NCBI RefSeq assembly: GCF_028736215.1
Contig: NZ_CP117883.1
Coordinates: 7,378,001 to 7,442,000, forward strand
Reading direction: 5' to 3'
DNA: 64,000 nucleotides
Origin: Mucilaginibacter sp. KACC 22773
GTDB lineage: Bacteria > Bacteroidota > Bacteroidia > Sphingobacteriales > Sphingobacteriaceae
Within the stretch, counting starts at the first letter, position 1. Every line of letters starts with the position of its first letter. This document shows positions 18,533-25,870 of this stretch, in pieces. Under the pieces are notes generated by a model. It had not been told where the DNA came from. It was given only the letters and a program-made list of their open reading frames with translations, and searched no databases. A program made the translations under genes and the position numbers.

Positions 18533-18722
18533 TTTAGTTCGGAAGTCGGAAAGTCCGATAAGTCCGAAAGTTTTTTTGTTTTTTAGTCCGGAAGTCGGAA
18601 AAGTCCGAAAGTCCGGAAGATTTTATTTTTAAGTTTGGATGTCAGCAAGTCCGACAGTTTTTTTATTTAAATAGTTAGCATCGTTCACAACACAACATCT
18701 TCCGGACTTCCGGACTCCCCGA
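18533..18722. repeat. Spacer with inverted copies of the word AGTCCGGAAG
   Basis: The left part has six or more degenerate copies (GGAAGTCGG, AAGTCCGATAAG, AGTCCGGAAGTC, AAGTCCGAAAG). The right part has the reverse complement, CTTCCGGACTTCCGGACT. It lies inside the kinase-regulator pair, so the transcript could fold into a large hairpin between the two genes. Confidence 0.65.
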
Positions 18723-18726
18723 CTAA

Positions 18727-20547
18727 CTACGCCACCGCGAATTTCAGCTCAAACTCCGATCCTTTTTCTTTTTCAGATTTTACGCTAATGCTGCCGTTCA
18801 ATCGTTTTACAATAGTATTTACATAGCTTAATCCCAGTCCAAAACCTTTAACATCATGCAGGTTACCTGTAGGGATACGGTAAAACTGTTCAAATATTTT
18901 TGTTTGCTGATCGCGGCTCATGCCTATGCCTTTATCGGCCACCTTAATAACCACCTGCCCGTTTTTGTTAAAAGTGCTGATCGTTATCTCGGGGTTTTCA
19001 TTACTGTACTTTATTGCGTTATCGATAAGGTTATACAACACATTTGAAAAATGAAGCTCGTCGGCCACAATTACCGCGTTTTCCGCGCCCAGTTCAAGAG
19101 TGGTTTTAGCATTGCATTTATGCAGCTTAAGCGCCATGCTATCTAAAACAACCGTTATCATGTCGTTTACATCAAGCGGTTTTTTATCAAGCTTAAAGTC
19201 ATTTTTTTCAATGCGGGCAATATTTAATACCCGCTCTATATGGCTACCTAAACGTTCGTTTTCCTCAAAAATTATATTGGCCAGTCGCGATACCCTGTTT
19301 TGGTCGTTAGTAATTTCCCTGTCCTTTAAAGCCTCGCTTGCTATCATGATAGTTGATACTGGGGTTTTAAACTCGTGGGTCATGTTGTTGATGAAGTCTA
19401 TTTTCATTTCCGATACCTTTTTTTGCTTCAGAATAGAGAAAATGGTATATCCAAAACAAAATATCAAAACGATAAGCAAACCGCCGGTAGTACCCATGGT
19501 GGCAGTCATCTTACTTAAGATGAGTGAGTTTTTTTGCGGAAAAGATAGTTTGATCTTACCCGGATCGTTGATCACATCGCGGCTAAAAATAGCAGTTTGA
19601 TAGGTATTGGCCGGGATAAACACCGGCTTGTTACCCTCCAGGTCACTGGCATTCGAAAATATGAGTGAATCACTGTTGGCTGTACTTACTTCGTAGCTAA
19701 ATGGCAACGATATGCCCTTGTTATGCAGTTCAAAACGCAAAAGTGTATCTATCCAAAGTAGGTTTAATCGTTTAGTGAGCGGCTGGTCCGATCTGCTGTA
19801 TTCTTCGGCCAGGTTGGCTATAACATTTGCCTTGCCAGGGTTTGTGTTTACGCTTACGTTTTGAATCGAATCGGTTTCAAGCATTCTTTTGATCTGTGCA
19901 ACCTGCCTTTCCTTTTGCTTGCGCACTTGTTCGCGCTGCCAAAGGGGGTTAATGCGCGGTATCAGAATTAATTGCTTGCCAAACTGCGGGTCGGGGTATT
20001 CGTAACGTAGCGTATCATATTTGCGCAGTTTATGAGGTGTTTTTACAGTGTGGGTAATGTGTGTACCAATTACCTGTTGTTTGTAGCTGGCATGCACAAT
20101 ACCCGCATCGTCGGTATATTGTGCCATGGTAACTTTAATATCCACGGTACCCTCCTGCTGTAGTAAATCGCTTAGTTCATCATCAAGTTTTTGATGTTTG
20201 ATCATACGTTCCAGGCTATCACGCAGCAGGGCTACTTTTTTTTGCCTCAGGGTTTGCCGCTTGCCTGTTTTAGGAATAAAGGGTTTATTATCGGTGCTTT
20301 TTACCACTTTTATTCCCGCATCATCTATTTCGGCCGCTCTAACCTGGGCTTTCGAATTTAAAAAGTTGTTGGCATCCTGTTTGGTTACTTTTGATACCAC
20401 GTTGTTAAGTGCCTCGTTAACAGAGCGGTCAAAAAGTTCGGATTGCATTTGGTACGATTGTCTTAAAAAATACAATTGCATACCCATTACACCCAAAAGT
20501 GCAAGCCCCATTAAGCCAATAATCAAACCGATACTACGTTTCTTCAT
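18727..20547 (-). CDS. Sensor histidine kinase (HisKA/HATPase)
   Basis: 606 residues with a membrane helix at about 8-30, a large periplasmic sensor region of roughly 310 residues without a recognised domain, a second helix near 340-365, then the kinase core. The H-box FINNMTHEFKTP puts the phosphorylated histidine near 391. An N-box (NVLYNLIDNAIKYSN), G1 (VADKGIGMS) and G2 (GFGLGLSYV) follow. It phosphorylates the OmpR-type regulator encoded downstream; the layout fits RprX. The signal sensed is unknown, with cell-envelope state a fair guess from RprXY. Confidence 0.9.
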   Translation of the reverse strand: MKKRSIGLIIGLMGLALLGVMGMQLYFLRQSYQMQSELFDRSVNEALNNVVSKVTKQDANNFLNSKAQVRAAEIDDAGIKVVKSTDNKPFIPKTGKRQTLRQKKVALLRDSLERMIKHQKLDDELSDLLQQEGTVDIKVTMAQYTDDAGIVHASYKQQVIGTHITHTVKTPHKLRKYDTLRYEYPDPQFGKQLILIPRINPLWQREQVRKQKERQVAQIKRMLETDSIQNVSVNTNPGKANVIANLAEEYSRSDQPLTKRLNLLWIDTLLRFELHNKGISLPFSYEVSTANSDSLIFSNASDLEGNKPVFIPANTYQTAIFSRDVINDPGKIKLSFPQKNSLILSKMTATMGTTGGLLIVLIFCFGYTIFSILKQKKVSEMKIDFINNMTHEFKTPVSTIMIASEALKDREITNDQNRVSRLANIIFEENERLGSHIERVLNIARIEKNDFKLDKKPLDVNDMITVVLDSMALKLHKCNAKTTLELGAENAVIVADELHFSNVLYNLIDNAIKYSNENPEITISTFNKNGQVVIKVADKGIGMSRDQQTKIFEQFYRIPTGNLHDVKGFGLGLSYVNTIVKRLNGSISVKSEKEKGSEFELKFAVA

Positions 20548-20680
20548 TTGTTAACAAACAAAAATATTTTAAATAACCCAACAAAGGGGCTATTTAACAA
20601 AATTTAACAATTGTCAATTAATAATAACGCTTTGAAATATAACCTATTGCCGGCGTTTAAACGAGGTATGGACAGGTAAT

Positions 20681-20709
20681 AAAAAAAGGCCCCATTTGAG
20701 GCCTTTTCT
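20681..20709 (-). terminator. Terminator of the DUF3127 gene
   Basis: Minus-strand reading gives AAAAGGCC, an 8-nt loop, GGCCTTTT and further T. It lies just after the DUF3127 stop codon and before the histidine kinase gene. Confidence 0.75.
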
Positions 20710-20735
20710 TATATTTTATGCAAATGACATACCAA

Positions 20736-21101
20736 TTAAAATGGCAAATCGTCGTCATCGCTTGATGAGCTGATGTCTGCGGCCGGTGCTGCATATTCTG
20801 GCGCAGATGCGGAGCCTGCACCTGCAAGAACGTTAATTTTCCATAGCTGTAACGAGTTGAAATAGCTTTTTTTGCCTGTTTTATCAGTCCATGGACGGCC
20901 ACGCAGGTTAAAGAAAACTTCAACGTCATCGCCTATCTTTACATTATCAATCAAAGCACAGCGATCTTGTATAGCTTCGAACTTCAAATATTCAGGATAT
21001 TGAGGGTTTTCAATATATTCTAATATCAATTCGCGCTTCTTTAGTGAGTCGGTTACCTGTTGTGTTGGCGACACTTCATGTACTTTACCTTTAACTTCCA
21101 T
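20736..21101 (-). CDS. DUF3127 protein with OB-like core and SSB-like acidic tail
   Basis: 121 residues from the ATG at 21101 (MEVKGKVHEV); the longer reading needs a TTG. The core (about 1-95) has the strand pattern and VKIGDDVEVFFNLRGR segment of DUF3127 proteins, small Bacteroidota proteins with an OB-like fold. The low-complexity linker (AAPAADISSSSDD) ends in DDDLPF, very like the DDDIPF tip by which single-stranded DNA-binding proteins recruit repair and replication partners. A nucleic-acid role is inferred. It is divergent from the THUMP methyltransferase gene. Confidence 0.75.
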   Translation of the reverse strand: MEVKGKVHEVSPTQQVTDSLKKRELILEYIENPQYPEYLKFEAIQDRCALIDNVKIGDDVEVFFNLRGRPWTDKTGKKSYFNSLQLWKINVLAGAGSASAPEYAAPAADISSSSDDDDLPF

Positions 21102-21167
21102 AATCTTCAAATAATTTAAAATGTAAAGTTAATAGATAAGAAATTAAAATAGGGCGTTTTTAATGCT

Positions 21168-21175
21168 TAATTTCG
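21168..21175 (+). promoter_or_regulatory. Possible -7 box of the methyltransferase gene
   Basis: TAATTTCG, a one-base variant of TAnnTTTG, lies 9 bp before the ATG at 21185 and would give a leader of only about 6 nt. No TTG is seen at -33. Confidence 0.3.
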
Positions 21176-21184
21176 CAAAATATC

Positions 21185-22369
21185 ATGCAAGTTTTCCACA
21201 ACGAAAGTAAAATAATAATTACCTGCAATAAAAGATTGTCAGGCTATCTTCAACAGGAGGTAGAGGCTTTGGGCTACACACCGGTCCGCGTTTTTCAAAC
21301 CGGGGTGGAGCTTAAAGGCACAGTTACAGATACCATAGCGTTAAACTTAAACCTGCGCTGCGCAAGCCAGGTGCTTTATTTAATAAAGAGTTTTAAAGCC
21401 GCCGACCCGAAAGAGCTGTACGACGAATTAGTTACCATTGAATGGGAGAAACTTATAGACTTTAGCGGGTACTTTTCTGTAACCTCGAACGTTAACAACG
21501 AACATATACTTACACCGTTGTTTGCCAATGTAAAGGTGAAAGATGCTATTGTTGACAGAATCAAGGAAGTTAAAGGCATTCGCCCTAACTCAGGTGCCGA
21601 CGCAAATAAAACCCTGGTGCACTTGTACTGGCAGGATGATGAGGCCGATATATTTATGGATACTTCGGGCGAGACATTGGCCAAACATAGCTATCGCAAA
21701 ATACCCGGTAAAGCGCCCATGCTGGAAGCTTTGGCCACATCAACCATTATGGCTACCAACTGGGACAGGAAGAGCACATTTATTAACCCGATGTGCGGAT
21801 CGGGTACTTTGGCTATTGAGGCAGCTCTGTTGGCTACTGATAAGCATCCCGGATTATTCAGGATGAATTATGGCTTTATGCACATCATGGGGTACGATGA
21901 AAATGTATTTTTTGTAGAGCGCCGTAAGTTGAAAGATAAAGCTAAGAAAGAAACCGGCTTTAAAATTATAGCTACTGATATATCTGAAGACGCTATCGAT
22001 ATCGCTCAAAAAAATGCGAAAACCGCGGGAGTAGAACATTTAATTGATTTTGCTGTTTGTGACTTTGAAGATACCGAAGTACCTGAAGAACCGGGTGTGG
22101 TGATGTTTAACCCGGAATATGGTGAACGCTTAGGTGTACACAGCAAACTGGAGATTACCTATAAAAGAATGGGCGACTTTTTGAAAAAGAAATGCCTTGG
22201 ATACAGGGGATATGTTTTTACAGGAAACCCCGACCTGGCAAAAAAGATTGGCTTACGCCCATCGCGCAGAATAGAGTTTTATAATGGCAAGCTGGATTGC
22301 CGTTTATTTGAGTATGAGTTATATGACGGCAGCAAACGCGACCCAAGTGAACGCCCCCAGCCAAAGTAA
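21185..22369 (+). CDS. THUMP-domain class I rRNA methyltransferase (RlmL N-terminal type)
   Basis: 394 residues. An N-terminal THUMP region (about 30-160) precedes a Rossmann methyltransferase with the SAM loop NPMCGSGTLAIEAALLA near 200 and ATDISEDAIDIAQKNA (motif II). Motif IV reads NPEYGERLG, where RlmL-type N2-guanine methylases usually have NPPYGER. The family makes m2G in 23S rRNA, with the THUMP domain holding the RNA. It lacks the second methylase domain of E. coli RlmL, as is common in Bacteroidota. The next gene follows by 24 bp, probably in one transcript. Confidence 0.85.
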   Translation: MQVFHNESKIIITCNKRLSGYLQQEVEALGYTPVRVFQTGVELKGTVTDTIALNLNLRCASQVLYLIKSFKAADPKELYDELVTIEWEKLIDFSGYFSVTSNVNNEHILTPLFANVKVKDAIVDRIKEVKGIRPNSGADANKTLVHLYWQDDEADIFMDTSGETLAKHSYRKIPGKAPMLEALATSTIMATNWDRKSTFINPMCGSGTLAIEAALLATDKHPGLFRMNYGFMHIMGYDENVFFVERRKLKDKAKKETGFKIIATDISEDAIDIAQKNAKTAGVEHLIDFAVCDFEDTEVPEEPGVVMFNPEYGERLGVHSKLEITYKRMGDFLKKKCLGYRGYVFTGNPDLAKKIGLRPSRRIEFYNGKLDCRLFEYELYDGSKRDPSERPQPK

Positions 22370-22393
22370 GCAGTTAACATAAGAATACAATTA

Positions 22394-22891
22394 ATGAAAA
22401 AGACCATATTATTAGCCATAGTAGTTTTATCATCAGTTTGCGCTACGGCACAAACACAACTTGCTTTCCCTTTCCAGGGAGGCGCCCCGGTAATGAGTTC
22501 CTTTTTTAAAGATAGTGTTGTTGTATCGCCCGAGATAATTAAGAAAAGGGCTGCAGGAACAGCCGTTTTTAAATTTACTGCTGATACAAAGGGAACAATA
22601 ACACGAATAGTGATTTATTACGCTGATGACTATGTTTTAACGGTGCCTATTATTGAAGCGTTAAAAAAATCAAACCATAAATGGATTATCCCCGATCATG
22701 AAAAGGTTCATGATTTTGTGCTGCCTTTCTCTGTCGGCTTCATTCCGCCGGCTGTACCGGGTAAGAGTTTAGAGAAGCACATGTTTGATTTTTATGCTCA
22801 GCGTAAGCCGATAATTACAGACAATCAAATTCCGCTTGATAACGCTACCTTATTGCCAACGGTGGTTATTAGCTATCAGTTGGGGCAGTAA
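22394..22891 (+). CDS. Secreted protein with TonB-C-terminus-like domain
   Basis: 165 residues. A signal peptide (MKKTILLAIVVLSSVCATAQ) is followed by a domain (about 50-115: AVFKFTADTKGTITRIVIY...PIIEALKKSNHKWIIP) resembling the C-terminal fold of energy-transducing TonB proteins, which often occurs alone in Bacteroidota exported proteins. No membrane anchor or proline-rich linker exists, so it cannot be a full TonB. Function unknown. Confidence 0.6.
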   Translation: MKKTILLAIVVLSSVCATAQTQLAFPFQGGAPVMSSFFKDSVVVSPEIIKKRAAGTAVFKFTADTKGTITRIVIYYADDYVLTVPIIEALKKSNHKWIIPDHEKVHDFVLPFSVGFIPPAVPGKSLEKHMFDFYAQRKPIITDNQIPLDNATLLPTVVISYQLGQ

Positions 22892-22902
22892 AAAATCAAA
22901 AG

Positions 22903-23775
22903 CTACCCAAACAATTCGCTGCTTAAATACCTGTCGCCACGATCGCAGCAAATAAATACGATTACGCCTTCTTTTAATTCGGAGGCTAATTTTATAGCTG
23001 CCGATAATGCGCCGCCACTGCTCATGCCCGCAAATACGCCTTCAACTTTGGCCAGTTCGCGTGCCCTTTGGGTAGCTTCTTCTTCTGAAATATCCATCAC
23101 CCTATCTACCCTTGATGCGTCGAATATTTTAGGCAGATAAGCGGCTGGCCACCTGCGGATGCCGGGGATGGATGAACCTTCGGTAGGCTGGCAGCCCACT
23201 ATCTGGATATCATTATTTTGCTGCTTAAGGTACATGGAGCAACCCATTATAGTGCCGGTTGTGCCCATGGCGCTTACAAAATGGGTTATTTTGCCTTCCG
23301 TATCGCGCCAGATTTCGGGGCCGGTGGTTTTAATATGTGCGCCAAAATTATCCGGGTTGGCAAACTGGTTTACCAGGTAAAACTCACCGGTGGCGGCCTT
23401 TTCTTCGGCATAATCGCGACAAAGTTCAATGCCTTCTAATAAAGTTACTTTGGCCCCGAAAGCTTCCATGGTAAGGGTACGTTCGCGGGTGGAGTTTGAG
23501 GGCATTACCAATTCAATTTCCAAATCAAATAACCGCGCAATCATAGCCAGTGCTATACCTGTATTGCCGCTTGTTGCCTCAATTAGTTTAGTGCCGGGTT
23601 TAATATCGCCCCGCTCAATGGCACTACGGATCATGTTGAGCGATGCGCGGTCTTTAACGCTCCCGCCGGGATTGTTACCTTCCAGCTTGGCAAATATCTG
23701 TACGTTGGGGTTTGGGTTTAGCTTTTTAATTTCAACCATAGGCGTATTGCCTATTAAATCAATGAGTGTAGCCAT
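22903..23775 (-). CDS. cysM: Cysteine synthase B (O-acetylserine sulfhydrylase)
   Basis: 290 residues, the usual CysM length. PLP binds Lys41 in NPGGSVKDRA. The substrate loop EATSGNTGIALA and the phosphate-binding GTTGTIMG are present, with the C-terminal GMSSGGALSAA. The enzyme makes L-cysteine from O-acetylserine and sulfide (or thiosulfate) in the cytoplasm. It has its own promoter (23829-23861) and no cys genes beside it. It converges on the gene ending at 22891. Confidence 0.9.
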   Translation of the reverse strand: MATLIDLIGNTPMVEIKKLNPNPNVQIFAKLEGNNPGGSVKDRASLNMIRSAIERGDIKPGTKLIEATSGNTGIALAMIARLFDLEIELVMPSNSTRERTLTMEAFGAKVTLLEGIELCRDYAEEKAATGEFYLVNQFANPDNFGAHIKTTGPEIWRDTEGKITHFVSAMGTTGTIMGCSMYLKQQNNDIQIVGCQPTEGSSIPGIRRWPAAYLPKIFDASRVDRVMDISEEEATQRARELAKVEGVFAGMSSGGALSAAIKLASELKEGVIVFICCDRGDRYLSSELFG

Positions 23776-23828
23776 TGTTGTTTTGATTTGGATAGATGTA
23801 AAACAGGGTTGCTCCTGGTTACCAAAAA

Positions 23829-23861
23829 CAAAATTAGCAGTAATATTTAAATAGGGACCAA
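23829..23861 (-). promoter_or_regulatory. Promoter of cysM
   Basis: TTG (23859-23861), a 22-bp spacer and TAATTTTG (23829-23836) on the minus strand match the Bacteroidota promoter, giving a leader of about 50 nt. Confidence 0.5.
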
Positions 23862-24030
23862 TAACAGCAGCGCAAAAGCACCTGAATTGACTTTAAAACT
23901 ACTTTGTAATTTATCAAGTACCTTTTGAACGTTTGTTTGCATATCGGTAAGGCGTTGCTGGTTGACGTTGTTGTACTTGATATTTAGGTAGTATGTATAA
24001 CCAACAAACTGTGTGTACCACCTGGCAATG

Positions 24031-24106
24031 AAACACCCTGACACACCATGAAACGGGGTGAAACACCCTGGTACACCCTGAAACACCCTGGTACAGGGTG
24101 GTACAC
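24031..24106. repeat. Array of about eight 10-bp units (RWACACCCTG)
   Basis: Consecutive exact decamers: AAACACCCTG, ACACACCATG, AAACGGGGTG, AAACACCCTG, GTACACCCTG, AAACACCCTG, GTACAGGGTG and a partial GTACAC. In two units the CCC core appears flipped to GGG. No gene covers it convincingly. Confidence 0.7.
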
Positions 24107-24153
24107 TACCCATGGCTAATTTTTTTAACCCGGGCAAAATTTCGGATTGAGCC

Positions 24154-24276
24154 GGGCCGGCATTATCACCGCACGCCCTCCGGTTGGCCCTCGCGGAAGC
24201 CGGGTATTATATAAATTTGCAAATAAAGCATATGTAAAACTCAAGCTTTGGCTGTTGTGGTGATAACACCGGCCGG
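24154..24276. repeat. Inverted repeat pair GGCCGGnnTTATCACC
   Basis: GGGCCGGCATTATCACCGC near 24155-24173 and its reverse complement, with about three differences, near 24258-24276 bracket 85 bp of gene-free DNA between cysM and the EthD gene. This could be a small palindromic element or remnant. Confidence 0.4.
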
Positions 24277-24292
24277 AAGCTAAATGTTATGT

Positions 24293-24700
24293 TTACTTTA
24301 TCACCTCACTTACCAAAATAACGGGAGTGATATTGGTATAATTTGGAAAATCAGCACGAATGGCATCTCTGTTTGGCGCGACAGCGGCTTGATAGTCGCT
24401 CAGGCTTTTTATATAAAATGTGCCAATAGCCATAAAGGGCAGCGGTTGGTTTGGGATACCACTGGCCATCCCTTTTTCGATAGTGTATTTAACCAAATTC
24501 GATCCTAAAAACCGCGCTACCATTGGCATGTGCTTAGTTTCATAGTACTCCATATTAAAGGTTTTACCTTCGGCATAAGGGTACATCACAGATACTTTAA
24601 TTAAGCCTTTTTCAACAATAGTTACGTTCTGCTTTTCCTGGCTAAACACGGTAAAAGAAATGGTTAAAAGCAGGAATGATAAAATTAGCCTTAATTTCAT
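24293..24700 (-). CDS. Exported EthD-domain protein
   Basis: 135 residues. An N-terminal signal peptide (MKLRLILSFLLLTISFTVFSQ) is followed by a full EthD-type ferredoxin-like fold (about 30-130) with ISVMYPYAEGKTFNMEYYETKHMPM as its front; the split is VSVMYPYAEG then FNMEYYETKHMPM. EthD proteins are small dimeric alpha/beta-barrel proteins linked to ether or quinone degradation; most lack a signal peptide, so export is unusual. No catabolic genes are near. Substrate unknown. Confidence 0.75.
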   Translation of the reverse strand: MKLRLILSFLLLTISFTVFSQEKQNVTIVEKGLIKVSVMYPYAEGKTFNMEYYETKHMPMVARFLGSNLVKYTIEKGMASGIPNQPLPFMAIGTFYIKSLSDYQAAVAPNRDAIRADFPNYTNITPVILVSEVIK

Positions 24701-24965
24701 AATTGGTTTATTTAACTGAAGGTGCTCAATTTAATATACAAATATTAACATATTGTATTTATTCACAAAACGTTATGCCGACTAAAATTTAAGGTTTTTA
24801 CACACTCGTTCTTTGCCCCTGGTGTGTTTTCAAATAACTGCGAATACCGGGGTGTATTGAAAGGGCTATACTTACAATGAGCGGTTTTCCTCAAATTAAT
24901 GCCCTTCAACAAAATAATTATCACTAACTTTATAATGCAGATAGAATTTTACTGTTACCTAAAAC
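24701..24965. other. Spacer between EthD gene and toxin-antitoxin pair
   Basis: 265 bp of AT-rich DNA. No gene, clear promoter or repeat recognised. Confidence 0.4.
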
Positions 24966-24971
24966 GTGTAT

Positions 24972-25172
24972 ATGGAAACGGTTACTATAGAACTTACGAA
25001 TCAAAAGGCTTACAAAATTCTGAAAGACCTGGAAGAGCTTAACCTTATCAAGGTAATAAAGAAGCCTGCCCGGCTATCGTCCTTGCGTCAAAAAATACAA
25101 ACCAAAATGAGCAATGAGGATATTGATAAGCAACTCCATAATCTGCGCGACGAACGGCAAAGACCTATCTGA
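24972..25172 (+). CDS. VapB-like antitoxin
   Basis: 66 residues from the ATG at 24972 (a GTG lies two codons upstream). METVTIELTNQKAYKILKDL opens with a beta strand and helix as in small antitoxins, then a basic middle and a charged C-terminal helix (NEDIDKQLHNLRDERQ) suited to wrap a toxin. The stop codon overlaps the start of a PIN-domain gene, the standard order of type II toxin-antitoxin operons. It probably neutralises that nuclease and represses the operon. Confidence 0.65.
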   Translation: METVTIELTNQKAYKILKDLEELNLIKVIKKPARLSSLRQKIQTKMSNEDIDKQLHNLRDERQRPI

Positions 25173-25546
25173 TTGACACATCGGCTGTAATCAAATACCT
25201 TAACGAATCATTGCCTGCCGGCGGTTTAAAATTTATAGATGAGGTTATTGACGACGAATCACAATTATCCTTCATTTCTGAAATTGAGCTACAGGTTTGG
25301 AATCCGTCCAATGAGGAAGATCTGGAAATTTATAGCCTTTTTGTTACCCAGGCCGATATTGTAGGTATTGATGCCGAGATAATTGCCGAAGCCATACGGA
25401 TTAGAAAGTACCATCAACTTAAATTGCCCGATGCTATCATAGCCGCCACCGCAATTACCCGTGATTTAACCTTGATAGCCGATAATGATAAAGATTTTTT
25501 AAAGGTTACCGCGTTGAAGTATATCAATCCCAACACTATAAATTAA
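25169..25546 (+). CDS. PIN-domain RNase toxin (VapC-like) with non-standard start
   Basis: 125 residues if the CTG at 25169 is the start. The frame has no ATG or GTG after the stop at 25139-25141, and the first TTG (25211) would delete the catalytic LIDTSAVIKYL strand. All PIN acidic positions are present: Asp3, Glu in SEIELQVW, Asp in LKLPDAIIAA and Asp in IADNDKDF. VapC toxins cut tRNA or rRNA and stop translation. CTG overlaps the antitoxin TGA (CTGA), so translation may be coupled. Either a rare CTG or ATT start is used, or the toxin has lost its start codon. Confidence 0.7.
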   Translation: MIDTSAVIKYLNESLPAGGLKFIDEVIDDESQLSFISEIELQVWNPSNEEDLEIYSLFVTQADIVGIDAEIIAEAIRIRKYHQLKLPDAIIAATAITRDLTLIADNDKDFLKVTALKYINPNTIN

Positions 25547-25547
25547 A

Positions 25548-25802
25548 GCCTTCGCTGTTGCAAGCCTCCTGGCTTGTGCGCCCGCCTGCTAAGTATACGC
25601 CATGCCTTTAGGACAATCAACTACACAACTTGTCAACCTCAATCTTTTAATATTACTCTTTCGCCCCGCTTTAAAATAAAAATCACGGATATATTATAAC
25701 ATCCGGGATTTGCGTGGCGTATACTTAGCATAGCGTTTACCTGCCAGCGGGCACACAAGCCTGGAGGCTTGCAGCAGCACAAAAAGTTCTTGCGGCGGGG
25801 GC
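25548..25802. repeat. MITE-like element, copy 1
   Basis: A 255-bp element with long imperfect terminal inverted repeats: the left end GCAAGCCTCCTGGCTTGTG...CTAAGTATACGCC is matched inverted by GGCGTATACTTAGCAT...CACAAGCCTGGAGGCTTGC. It ends in a tail containing CAAAAAGTTCTTGCGG. A second copy lies at 28531-28787. It has no coding capacity and begins 1 bp after the toxin stop codon. Confidence 0.75.
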
Positions 25803-25870
25803 TAACAATAGTTCAAAGAAAAAAATTACATACACAAGCAATATCTTTATCTTCGTGCAAAATATTGTTA

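Noticed and set aside
18533..18722. Remnant of a coding gene in the kinase-regulator spacer
   Set aside because: All long open stretches there come from the AGTCCGGAAG repeats.
24031..24106. CRISPR array
   Set aside because: Units are 10 bp without spacers and no cas genes are present. No other repeat-spacer pattern was seen in the window.
23847..24137. 96-codon minus-strand frame across the decamer array
   Set aside because: Its first half is a direct reading of the 10-bp repeats (PGCFTPF-type residues) and the end overlaps the cysM promoter. A 31-codon sub-frame from 23942 looks slightly more protein-like but has no other support.
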